A DNA stretch of 64,000 nt, taken from positions 2,852,001-2,916,000 of the forward strand of contig JAWZSP010000002.1 of assembly GCA_034401135.1 (NCBI GenBank), read 5' to 3'. This document shows positions 1-10,372 of the stretch, in pieces; position 1 is the first letter of the stretch; each line of letters starts with the position of its first letter. A program made the position numbers and the translations under genes. The DNA comes from Volutella citrinella. Lineage: Eukaryota > Ascomycota > Sordariomycetes > Hypocreales > Nectriaceae. Below the pieces are notes generated by a model. It ran no database searches, had not been told where the DNA came from, and worked only from the letters and a program-made list of their open reading frames with translations.

Positions 1-1140
1 TTTTCAGATGGATGACAGAGCCATCACTGCCAATTTCATTTACTTGAAAGTCCGAGAATCTAAATCAATGAGTACCTATGACATGCAACATGGACGTGTG
101 CTCGCTCACCTTGCTCGCATGTCACCCGTCCAAGCTGTGGTGAGTGGGGTTGCGCGCGACGTGATGCCTAACGACCTGGCATGGGCGCCGCCTACCCTCG
201 TATTGAATTGGGCTTGCTCGGCCATGGCGACTACAGGACTTGGGTGTGATGCTGAATGACCAAGCCTGAAGTCCAATCGTGGATTTGCGTGTCTATACGT
301 TCATTCGTCCCCTCATACATTGTAGGTAATGTACGTGCTGTTATTTTTTTCAGCAACGTGGGCCCATAATTTGCCCCCTTGGGAAGGCGGTGAAGCGATG
401 TTGGCCTCACAATGGGCATGTATTAGTGGCAATTAGCACTAGCGGCAGTAGCTGCCGATGAGCGACGACGTAGAGTTGTCCATTACCTTCCTCCACTTAC
501 AAGTATTATGCGCCATTGATCAATGGGCCAAGTCTTTGTGCCACTGAATGAGGATTCCAATACCTCTGGTTCCTCCGAGGGCTATCCAAAGAAAATTGCG
601 ACAATAAAGGCAATAGATCATTGAACAAGGGGCTGCACCTCGATAGGAAGTCAAGAGTAGTAGTCATGGGCAGCACCTGCCACCCTCGAAATATGTGATC
701 GGAAGGAAATTGCGACCGTCGTGAAGGCAAGCCGGCGCTGTTCTCTTATATCCCCAGGTTCAACTAGCTTCTTGCTATCGCCTCTGCATGTTACCTAGTA
801 GTCACCGAAAAAACGTCAACCCCTAAGCCTCATGTGCATCCCTAGGGCGTTCCCCTATTTCAGTTCCTATCCATTCCCGTCGTGGACATTCCATCCAACG
901 TCACGACACGTCGTTCTGTTACCGTTGCGCTTATCGGCTTTTCCGAAATGCCAGCCGTGTGACAAATACATCAGCTTCAAGGCGATACAACTCAGCGTCA
1001 CCAGAGAGCATAGAAGTTTCCTTTTCTTCATCCCCTGTTCATCCTCAAATTGACCTCATGGGTCTCAAGTCATCACGAAAGCACTCTATTAAAGCAAGGT
1101 TTCCCTGCACATATCACTGATTAGGTCAAACTGACGGCTT
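1..1140. other. gene-poor left edge
   Basis: No supported gene was seen. Short open frames here (for example 8-259 plus and 506-730 minus) have no recognisable protein pattern. The right end precedes the decayed SRA-like gene and may be its promoter. Confidence 0.5.
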
Positions 1141-1165
1141 TAGGCTTCTACGTCAGGGCTGGTGA

Positions 1166-2534
1166 GTGGCTACCCTCGGATATTCCATGGTTCGACAGAG
1201 TTCTCCGACTATCTCAGAAGTTTGTCTTAGGCTCCAAAATGGGCCGACGAGCTGCTCTCGCTTACAAATTACAGATCCTTTCTCCGCTATTGGGTCCAAA
1301 GAGACGCTAGATTGCGATGGTTTGACGAACGATGATCCCTTAGACGACCGCGGCCTCCTTGAGCTTTGCGATGACATTCGGGAGGCCCTCCAAGAGAAAC
1401 GCGTCGGTCCTCGTTGGGAGGAGGCAATGGAGTTCCTGGTCGCGGTATTGCGGACAGAGGTAAATGGCTTTCAGAGAATTGATCTCTCAACTATTCAGGT
1501 ATCAAGACTGGACAAGCTGCTCGCGGATATTCTCAACCCCACGAACCGCCCAATACCAACGCCACTCAGGTTCCGCAGCGACGCTGCCATGGCAGAACGC
1601 CTACAGAGGAAATGGAGATCCCGATTCCGCGGGAATTACTTCGGCATTGATCAAGAAAGATATTCTAGACTCCCAAGAACGGGAAGTCTTCGAGATGTGG
1701 TATTTACGGGCAGAGATGAAATGGTGGCCGGACTCTAGAGGGCCAGGGTATCAGAGAATCTCTCAGGGCTAGAAGGAGACCTTCAATTCGAGCCCGGGCA
1801 GTAAGTCAACCAGTCAAGCTGGGGCTATTGGCTCTCTAATGATTTGTGGAATAGTTGGTGGCTCAACTTGGCTTGCGCCAATCGCGATGGTATTATCGAC
1901 AATGATTTTGAGTCTCCGACCAAAGGCAAGTATGGTACCACTACCCTACCTTTGCTTACTGGCAAGGAGGAGATCCAGTATCCGGACGGCATAGTCAGAT
2001 ATGTGTGTCAAGGGAAATCTACTGACATGCACGTGTCGCTTTTGGGCCAGGTGGGGTCTCAAATTCGGATTATGCGAGGCCATCAACTCCATAGTCCACT
2101 TGCGCCACGGGCAGGAGTTCGCTATGATGGGCTGTAGGTAAATCCCGAAAACTATGTGCACATCTGCTGACGAGTGAAGCTATATAATTCGCCAGTACGG
2201 TCAGAGATTAAACACAAAAACGGGCCTTTACACGTTGGTTTTGACCCTATAACGCCTTCCAGGGCAACTGCCATTGCAAGACGTCGTCCGAATCCCCCGT
2301 CCGTCGCAAGTCGATGACTGGCATCTGTATGAGAAGTACGAGGGCGAGATGATCAAACAGATAAAGGGCAACCAGGGATTTGTGAATTGGAAAACAGAAA
2401 AGGCTGAAGACAGGATCAATCGAGAGCAGTATATGAGAACAATAGCTTTTCACACATCCCTGGAGCTAGCAAAAGTCAGCCAGCTGCCGCCTCCAAAGGT
2501 CTGCACATCACAGAAGAAGCCCAACAGTCAATAG
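1166..2534 (+). pseudogene. degenerate SRA-YDG domain gene
   Basis: The conceptual product resembles fungal SRA-YDG proteins, a family whose known members (UHRF1 type) bind methylated DNA. Visible parts are an N-terminal helical region (1244-1690), a WWLNLA segment (from 1855), and the YDG signature: RGHQLHSPLAPR at about 2076-2112, then RYDG. Splicing a 46-nt intron (2134-2179) gives YDGLYIIRQYGQRL, which is typical of the domain. A second intron is likely at 1801-1854. Two features suggest decay. A TAA at 2250-2252 lies in frame between TLVLTL and RLPGQLPLQ, and the same frame then runs on to 2534. Near 1640-1760 the family-like residues move to another frame (EVFEMWYLRAEMKWWP) and then back, with a TAG in the original frame at 1736-1738. 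The start codon is not clear. A sequencing error or an unrecognised intron is an alternative, but neither readily explains all the lesions. Confidence 0.55.
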
Positions 2535-2787
2535 GCCCAAACAACCTAGGCATCACAGAAACAAGCCTTCATGTAGAAATTAAATTGTTCAATATGGAAC
2601 AAAGCCACTAGTTCATAACTTCATCCAGCACTTGGCGAGGCGTGACATTCGCCTTGTGGTGAGTGGTGGGGGAGAGGTTGAAGAGGGGCACAGTGCAGGA
2701 CATGTCATGGCGGGGCAACTCTCACCATCCACGTTTTCTACCATCCCGACTGCCACCTCATTCACCACACGCGACAGCACTTGCATC

Positions 2788-3357
2788 ATGGGAAAATCCA
2801 ACAAGAAGGGCGGAGATACCGGGGCTGGAAAGGGGAAGGCTGATAACAGCAAGGGCGGCAAAGAGGCCGGGGGCAAGGCCAAAGGCGGACAGGTGATCAA
2901 TGTGCGACACATTCTGGTATGTTTGCCCACTCTACTATCACGAAGCCATTTTATATAGCTCTCTCACACGCGGTAGTGTGAAAAGCACGCCAGGAAGGAG
3001 GAGGCGCTGGCGAAGCTGAATGATGGAGTCAAATTTGATGAGGTAGCTCGTGAATTCTCCGAAGACAAGGCCAGGCAAGGTAAGATGCCCACGCATACGC
3101 CGATGAATGGGATCAGCGGTGCGACAGCACGTCTAACATCACGGTCCAGGCGGTGCCCTGGGGTGGAAGACGAAGGGTAGTTTGGACCCGAAATTCGAGG
3201 AAGTTGCCTTCGAGTTGGAGACCAGCACCACTGCAAACCCGAGGTTCGCGGAGGTGAAGACGGAGTTTGGATACCACATCATCATGGTGAGCATGTGCAC
3301 ATATTCTCACAGCAATCGACGATCTGACCTGGTTCATAGGTCGAGGGCAAGAAATAA
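2788..3357 (+). CDS. PIN4: parvulin peptidyl-prolyl isomerase, PIN4/Par14 type
   Basis: This is a small parvulin that isomerises peptidyl-prolyl bonds; Par14-type members are associated with nuclei, chromatin and ribosome biogenesis. Four exons (2788-2916, 2977-3079, 3150-3286, 3340-3357) join to a 128-residue protein, the family's usual size. The N-terminus (about residues 1-37) is lysine- and glycine-rich (MGKSNKKGG), as in the basic tail of Par14. The parvulin domain follows with VRHIL, then [18 protein letters not shown] and [12 protein letters not shown] at the C-terminus. The domain lacks the WW module of Pin1/Ess1. The last exon encodes only five residues and the stop. The ATG at 2788 is chosen because the tail begins there; the frame is open further upstream, but that part does not look like the family. 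Confidence 0.9.
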
Positions 3358-3643
3358 TATACGTCAGGGTCATTTAACCGTCGCACTGTTCACGAGAGTT
3401 CACTAGCATGTTCATGGTGTGTGGGCCACAGGGCACACACACGTTGGGAGATATTCAAGTGAAGCCCAATTTTTTTTATTCCTCTTGATGCAAGGTGGCC
3501 GTGTGACATGAGGCCTACACCCATTGAATGCCATTCGAAGCGGTTAGGGTACAAGATCGAAGTCGTGCCCAGCAGGCTTGATGCCAAGCCCGCACCCTCT
3601 AATCCCTTCACATCCAACGCCGGTCCGCCGTCCGTACACACAT

Positions 3644-4259
3644 TTACTGTTGCTCGGTCTGGAAGTAGTTGAGGAGGACAGAGCGCTCCTGCGACTCCTC
3701 ACCCCAGTCCTTGACAACGACGCAAGAGCAGTTGACGACCTTGCGGGCGTTGCCCTCACGGTCGAGGACGCCTAAATCCCATGTTAGCCGACTCCCGTCA
3801 CCTTTCCGCAATGCTGGGGTACGTACAAAGACCAGCCCACTCGCCGAGCTGCTTGCCATCGGAAACCTGGATAAGGGGAATGTTGTGCTCGTTGCAGAGA
3901 GCGACAACCAGCTTCTTGTAGGCCTCCTCCTCGCAGTTCTCGTTGAGAACGCAAAGGTGAGCCTGTCGTCGGTCGAGAGCCTTGGAGGCTTCGCGGAGGC
4001 CGCGGGCGAGACCGTCGTGCATGAGAGCCAGCTTCAGGGCACCCTTGAGGGCGTCCAGAGTGGACATCTGACCCTTGGGGGCATCTCCGGAGACCACAAC
4101 CTCCTCCTGGACCTCGGGGGCGTTGTCTTCTACGTCCGACTGAAATCCAACCAGTTAGCAAATTAAAGATGCGCACCCCGCAGGGTAAAAAATCCCAGCG
4201 CATTCGCCGGAGGGAACCATTGGGGGGGATGGCATCCTCGTTGCGCGCAAACTCACCAT
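3644..4259 (-). CDS. RPS12: 40S ribosomal protein S12 (eS12)
   Basis: Structural protein of the small cytosolic ribosomal subunit. Three coding exons are read on the minus strand: 4257-4259, 3827-4139 and 3644-3771. The first holds only the ATG, immediately followed by GTGAGT. The second begins [13 protein letters not shown] and carries the L7Ae-like fold ([49 protein letters not shown]). The third finishes with [15 protein letters not shown] and [13 protein letters not shown]. The predicted length of 147 residues fits the family. The gene is divergent with RPS22 across about 600 bp, so the two 40S genes probably share a promoter. The split right after the start codon is seen in some ribosomal protein genes; it means the start is not obvious from any open frame. 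Confidence 0.95.
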
Positions 4260-4858
4260 CTTGAATTGATTTTTCTTGTCGGGCGATCCTCGAAGATTTC
4301 TATGTGTAGCAAAAAGGGAAAAATGGAAGTGGGGGATTGGTAAAGTCGTGATCTAGGAAGTGTCGCTTGGTGGCACGGGGATTTGCCGAAAACTAGACGT
4401 CCGAGTGCGCGGGCCCTTAGGGCAATTTGTCGTGCACGGACCACCAGGGCACACCACTTTTCGCTGTGGTGGTTGGTGCGCGGCACCTCTCCTTCTGGAA
4501 ATCTCCCACGCCTCCTTTGACAATTTTTCCCCTTCGGTCCACGAACAATCTCAACGAGGTATGTATGGCTCATGCCAGCAGCGACTCGAATCCAGGAGGA
4601 TGATGCCTTGAATACCGGCTAGGGGTGAGCAATCCAGGGACGTCGCCCGCCCGTGAGGGCTCAGCGATGGGTGCACACGGTCGGCGACGTTCCTCGATAC
4701 GCTTCTCTCCATCAGCACTGGGCGGCAGAACCCTCGGCGATCGATCGTTGAGGGCACTCTCCTCGCTCACGGCCCGCGAAAGGCTAACGTCGATGTCGTG
4801 GCAGATACCTCATATCCAATTTTCGATTTGAGAATCTCCATTCCAAAATACCGCCAAG
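4260..4858. promoter_or_regulatory. shared divergent promoter of two 40S ribosomal protein genes
   Basis: This 599-bp interval separates the start codons of eS12 (minus) and uS8 (plus). It contains an 11-nt palindrome, GCCCTTAGGGC, at 4413-4423, whose TTAGGG core (4417-4422) resembles the Tbf1/telomere-repeat motif reported upstream of ribosomal protein genes in several ascomycetes. A TAGGGG occurs near 4621. Binding is inferred from motif similarity only. Confidence 0.4.
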
Positions 4859-5463
4859 ATGGTCCGCACCTCCGTTCTCCACGACGCTCTCAATGCGATC
4901 AACAACGCCGAGAAGGCCGGCAAGCGCCAGGTCCTGATCCGACCTTCCTCTAAGGTCATTGTCAAGTTCCTCCAGGTCATGCAGCGCCACGGTACGTCGT
5001 CAACGGATTTTCTCGTTGTTTTTTTTTGCAACCCCCCATTCGGCATGATAACTAGGGCGAACGTCTTCTACGCACCACGACTCAGCCCCTATAAATTGCC
5101 GATAGATTTAAACTCGGAGATCTTACACGTTTTTCTGATTTTTATATACCCATGACGTCTAACGTTTAGTCTCTCGAAACATTGCTGACTTTTGCTCCTT
5201 CAGGCTACATCGGCGAGTTCGAGGAGGTCGATGACCACCGCTCCGGCAAGATCGTCGTTCAGCTGAACGGCCGTCTCAACAAGACCGGTGTCATCTCTCC
5301 CCGCTACAACGTCCGTCTCGCCGACCTCGAGAAGTGGGTCGTCAAGCTGCTGCCCGCTCGTCAGTTCGGCTACGTCATCCTGACCACCTCCGCCGGTATC
5401 ATGGACCACGAGGAGGCCCGTCGCAAGCACGTTGCTGGCAAGATCATTGGATTCTTCTACTAA
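4859..5463 (+). CDS. RPS22: 40S ribosomal protein S22 / S15a (uS8)
   Basis: uS8 binds the central domain of 18S rRNA in the small subunit. Two exons (4859-4991 and 5204-5463) give a 130-residue protein, exactly the eukaryotic uS8 length. Exon 1 encodes [21 protein letters not shown] through VMQRH; exon 2 resumes [19 protein letters not shown] and ends [11 protein letters not shown], the standard C-terminus. The 212-nt intron is longer than the others in this window, as is common in ribosomal protein genes. It lies head to head with RPS12. Confidence 0.97.
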
Positions 5464-5891
5464 ATGGGACGGATATCAAAAGTTGTGTTAAACCCCTGGC
5501 ATTCTCGGCGTTGGGTAGGATTATGACGGACTATGACCGACAGCGATGACTACAGCCCAAGGGCTGGTCGCACACGCGAGCGATAGTAATTGAACCTTGA
5601 CGGAATGTTCAGAGCCACCCATGCCACTCACTGCTGAATGATTGTGACCTCAATGACTGACGCGACTTTGATGATACGAATTACACAAGACGGCGACCGA
5701 ATCCGCTCGCACTGTATATATAGCTTGAGAAAGCCGTCTCTGTTTTGTGGCTCTGAATACCTCCTACGGGGCCTCGACGTGGATTTTTCTTGCGCACATG
5801 CTGGTAACCATTGCAGAAACTTCGGTCTGTTGTTCAATTGAAGGAAACATGCTAAGTTACTGTACTATGGTCTTGCTAAAGACGGCATTGC
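5464..5891. other. convergent intergenic region
   Basis: This 428-bp stretch lies between the stop of RPS22 (plus) and the stop of the aldo-keto reductase (minus). It should hold both 3' ends. No coding pattern or structured element was recognised. Confidence 0.5.
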
Positions 5892-6995
5892 TTAGGCCTT
5901 CAGATACTTCTCCATCGACGGGTTGTATCGGGAGCCTGCAGTCGGGAACGAGTCCAGAATCTTGTCAATCACAGCCATGTCTTCCTCGGTCATGTCCACA
6001 ATCTTGGAGTTCTCCTTGATTCGGCCCAAGTTGGTTGATCCAGGGATGGGAATGATGGTGGGCATGCCAGGTCGCTTGGACAGGGCGACAATCCAGTTGA
6101 GCGCAACCTGGCCCGGGGTGCAGCCTTTGCTCTCTGCCAGGTTCTGGACCTGGGCAACAAGCTGGAGGTTCTTGTCGAAGTTTTCGCCTTGCCAGCGGGT
6201 GGAAATCTTGAGTCGCATGTCGTCTTCGGGGATGTCCTTGATGGACTTGATGCGGCCACCCAAGAGACCGGTGCCCATGGGCGCTGGCGCGGTGTTAAGG
6301 CTCAGTCGCCAAGTGAAGAGAGGGGGAAACACTTACAATAGGCTAGGACGGGGATGTCAAACTCGGCGCAAGCCTCGAGAAGCCCGTTGTACAGGGCCTC
6401 GGGGGCGAAGAGGGACATTTCAATCTCCACGGCGGTGATCTTGAAGCCCTTGGCAACAGCACTTCGCAGCGTTTCCGTACTGATCTCGGTCACGGAGATG
6501 CCGCCTATCTTTCCAGCCTTGACGTACTCATCAATGCCGGCCAGCGTCTCTGCCTCGTAGTCGATATCTGGGTCCTTCCTGCACGCCTCGTACTGGTCGA
6601 TGTGACCAACGGGGCCAAGCATGCGCAGGCAGTTGTCCAGGCTTTGCTGGATTTCGACCTTGGAGGCTGCGATCCGCCAGTGAGCTCCCATGCCTCCCTT
6701 TATGTTCAAGACAACCTTTTCGGCGTCCTCTGGGTATTTGGCAAAGTACTTGTTGAGGAGGGTGAGGGAGTTGTCGTCAGGGGTACCATAGAACTCTCCC
6801 CCATTGAGGTAGTTGCAACCAGCCTCCACAGCGGTCTTGATGCAAGCGATCTTGTCTTCGTCGCTCGCCCCGTTGTCGAGGTTGAGACCTGTAAACCATG
6901 TGAGTATCAACTCTTACCAAGACCAGCTTCGTCGACTTACCCATGAGGCCGTAGCCGATGGGCCCAACTTCTTTGCCGAGGATCTTGTAAGGCAT
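5892..6995 (-). CDS. aldo-keto reductase, pyridoxal reductase-like
   Basis: Probable NADPH-dependent aldo-keto reductase close to fungal pyridoxal reductase (Plr1), which reduces pyridoxal to pyridoxine in vitamin B6 salvage. Three exons (6941-6995, 6337-6888, 5892-6283) give 332 residues. Visible are the N-terminal strand GPIGYGLMGLN, the GGEFYG motif with Tyr52, Lys83 in VVLNIKGG, VLAYSPMGTGLLGG, and the nucleotide-binding IPIPGSTNLGRIKEN near the C-terminus. Asn47 stands where classical aldo-keto reductases have the catalytic Asp, and the usual His position appears to be Cys (QYEACR). I recall the His change in Plr1-type enzymes but cannot check it here. Substrate assignment is inference; another small aldehyde is possible. 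Confidence 0.85.
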
Positions 6996-8060
6996 TTTGG
7001 TATTAAGAATAGATTCTGATTGAATATTGAAGAGTATCGGGTAGCTAGTCAGTGTTGATCTGTCTGGGAGAGACAAGTTCGAGCAGTCGACGAAGCTGCC
7101 CGACCTATTTATCTGTTCCTCCGTCCATCTGGAAGCTCCAGCTTCATGCTACACCCAGGAACTGGGCAACTCCTTGACGGACATAAGACCGCCGTCCGAA
7201 AAGCGAATCCGCATAGTTTGAAGATACTCGTCAATGGCATCGTAAACGCTGCAATAAGAGGCATAGCGGCGGTAAACATTTATGTCCGGCTTCAATGATT
7301 GTTTTCCTAAAAGGGAAAACAGTCTTTATATGGGGCAAGCCGGCTAGTGCCTTTGTGTCGATATAGTACTAGTAGCTACCCACTCTCACCGGCCTAGACC
7401 AGTGTATGGTACGTTGATAGTCTTCGGGGCAAATCGTAAGTACGATGTCTTGTTCCACTCGCAGGGAACTAGGATTTGCAAGTGTTACTTCTGCAATCAA
7501 GTCCATTCGAGAGAAGTCGCTGTCGTGGCAATGTACTGCGACAAGTCCAGGGGGTATCATCCTAACCAATTGAAGCTCACCCCTACACCCATTGGTGAGT
7601 GATTGTGATTTGTGGCTAAGACGAAGCATGCTTCAAATAAAATTATTTGAATTTACTTATTCATAATGCCAAAGCTGTGCAATTGCCCAGATCTCATTTC
7701 TCCCATGATTCGCGTCGTTCTGTCCTGGACATTCAAGCATGACACCTGCCGTAGGGTAATGATTGGCCAGGTTTACAGGGGTAATAGGTGCCGCCAGGGC
7801 ACCATAGTGGGAGTGGCGGTGCATGACGTTGCGCCGCGCCAGCTTTCCAGTCCCAACATCAAAGCGACACCACGCTCTGCAACGCCGAATCGATTTGCGC
7901 ACAACCGATGAGCTGAATCTGATTGAGGAGTGCGCAACCCTTGATCTGCCAGCTTGCAAACGTCAGATGCGCCCGACCCAGTGCTCCCGCTAGATCCTCT
8001 AGCTCGCCCTCAAGCTCCACGCCGACGATCCTCCTTGGCACATCAGCTGGAGATTTCACG
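6996..8060. other. intergenic, divergent promoters
   Basis: About 1.07 kb between the start of the reductase (minus) and the start of the GT90 gene (plus). Small open frames such as 7402-7602 and 7666-7911 look random. It presumably holds both promoters; no specific element was identified. Confidence 0.5.
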
Positions 8061-10010
8061 ATGCTGCTACACATGCGAGGGATCAGACGACGCCAGATCG
8101 TTCTATTAGTCACCATAATCACCCTCGGTTTCTGCGCCTATTCGCTCTTGCGAATACCACCCAAGGAACCCGAGAGCGATGGCGCAAAACAACCACCACC
8201 CATCACAAGCTGGGAGGACGCGCCCCCAGGCCAGGGGGGACCGCAGTTCAAGAAGGCTCCAGGCACCGACTACCACCCGATTTCGTACCTTATCAGCACC
8301 GCCGAACGCGAGTTTAAGGAGATGACACAGCGTCAGTCGAAGACGCTCGAAGAAGCCGTTGCCGAGTACCGCAAGCGCTATAACATGCCACCCCCTCCCC
8401 ACTTCGACGAGTGGTTCAGGTTTGCGCAGAACAACGATGTGAAGCTGGTGGACGAGTTCGATACCATCCACGAGCTGATAACCCCGTTTTGGGGACTCAA
8501 GCCCAAAACTATCCGAGCCAGAGCCAAGGAAGCGCTGGGATTCGACAATGGCCTCGTCGGTGTTGCCATCCGGAACCACAAAGTCACCTTCACGCAGGGC
8601 GGGCTGCAGTGGCAGCAGAACGCGACAAGGGATATGATGAACAAGTTCATCCAGTTTCTCCCTGATATGGACCTGGCTTTCAATATCCACGACGAACCTC
8701 GCGTTGTCGTTCCTCACGAGGACCTGGCAATACTCGTTGGCAAGGCCAGGAACAAGAACATGGCTGCTTCCAACGCCGTCAAGACTCCCATCAATGATTT
8801 TTCGCGGACGGCCCCTGAACTGAACGATGGAAAATCCTTCGACGAGACCACAATCACGCATTTCAACGAGTACCCCCATCAGCATACGTGGAGCGACTCG
8901 AGACTGTCCTGCCCTCCAGACAGTCCAGCTCGGAATCCAGACGACGACGAGAGAGAAGACGAAGTAAACAAGTACGGAATGACCGATCTTGGGTTTGTTT
9001 ATAACCTGACGGCCATGTCCGACATCTGCCTCACCCCGTCTCTGCGAACAACATACGGCTTTTTTGACGGGCCCAACGCCTACCGAATCACCCACGATTT
9101 GTTCCCAATTTTTTCGCAGTCCAAAATCTCGTCGTACAGCGACATGATTTACCCCTCGCCGTGGTACTGGAACGGGAATGTCCCGTACGACATTGAAAAG
9201 GACATTGAATGGTCCAAGAAGGAGGGCAAGCTGTACTGGCGAGGCTCGACGACGGGCGGATACAGCCGCAATGGTCGCTGGAGACGCCACCATCGCCAGA
9301 GACTCGTGCGGAAGTTGAACTCAGTCGAGGAAGCCAAAATCATGAGCAACAAGGGGACTCCCGAAACTGCCTACTGGCAGGTCAGTGATGTCCACCGTGG
9401 TGACTACAAGGACCTCATCGACATACACTTTTCCCACATTGGTCAGTGTGACAAGGGCGATTGCGATGCCCAAATCGCCTTCTTCGAGCCGCTGGAGCGC
9501 GTCGAGCAGGAGGACGCATGGAAGTACAAGTATTTGCTCGACATGGACGGGAACGCATTCTCAGGCCGCTTCTACGCCTTCCTCAAGAGCCGAAGTCTCA
9601 TCTTCAAGTTTGCCATCTTCCGGGAATGGCACGCCGAGTGGCTGAAGCCATGGGCGCACTATGTCCCCTTCAGCCTGCGCGGCGATGACTGGCTCGAGTC
9701 CGTGCGATACTTCCACGAGGCGGATGGCGCATCGGAGGCGGAGCGCCTGGCCACCGCGAGTCGTAACTGGGCAAACCAGGCGATGCGGCCTGTTGATATG
9801 GAGGCCTGGTTTTTCCGTCTATTGTTGGAGTGAGTTCACCCCCTTTGAGATAGATTGTTTTTCATGTGGATAAGCTGAGGGACGGCGGCTAACGTTTCAC
9901 CTAGGTATGCTCGTGCCATTGACGAAAAGCGCGAAGAGCTCGGCTTCGACATTGCGAGCAGGGACAAGAAGATGCCTGACGCATTTGCTGGCGTACCTGT
10001 GCAAGGGTAA
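8061..10010 (+). CDS. CAP10-like glycosyltransferase, family GT90
   Basis: Predicted type II membrane glycosyltransferase of the CAP10/GT90 family, whose fungal members act in the Golgi and include capsule-associated xylosyltransferases. Two exons (8061-9829, 9905-10010) give 624 residues. A short basic cytoplasmic segment (RGIRRRQ) precedes one membrane helix at about residues 12-28 (IVLLVTIITLGFCAY). The rest is lumenal and carries family features: GLWxKPK-like FWGLKPKTIR, FSQSKISSYSDMIYPSPWYW, KLYWRGSTTGGYS, a KYKYLLDMDGNAFSGRF segment and a final region FREWHAEWLKPWAHYVP. The frame is open about 140 nt upstream of 8061, but the ATG at 8061 puts the membrane anchor at the N-terminus. The acceptor sugar and substrate are unknown. 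Confidence 0.88.
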
Positions 10011-10372
10011 GGTCCTTGATGGAGATGATATAATGATAAAAAGGGCGATATAGGGTTGGTTTCTCGCGGTTAGAAATGTGTACATAGAGCCTTGGAGGGC
10101 GCTCAAACTGCGTTATGAATGCTGCTATATTGGGATACGGTCACGGTCTTTGAATTCTGCACGGGGAGGTGTACTCGCGGAACAACTCCTTGTCTTCGTT
10201 TTAGATGGCCAGCCTGGGTCTATAATGAAACTAATTTTTACGCCACGATTCCAAAAATTCGCCCATGGATGCCACGTCTCTCACTCCTTTCCCACGCGGC
10301 CGATGTAGAGACAGATTCCCTTGCCTCCTTAATGAATACAGAATTACATAAACGCTCCCCCCAAATCATCCT
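10011..10372. other. convergent intergenic region
   Basis: The 362 bp separate the stops of the GT90 gene and PAF1. Both 3' ends fall here; nothing else was recognised. Confidence 0.5.

Noticed and set aside
4575..4600. CGACTCGAATCC segments (also near 15705) resembling a tRNA T-arm
   Set aside because: No matching D-arm, anticodon stem or acceptor stem could be folded around them.
8106..9293. 395-codon open frame antisense to the GT90 gene
   Set aside because: A shadow of the C-biased coding strand; the GT90 reading has a membrane anchor, domain motifs and a spliced C-terminus.
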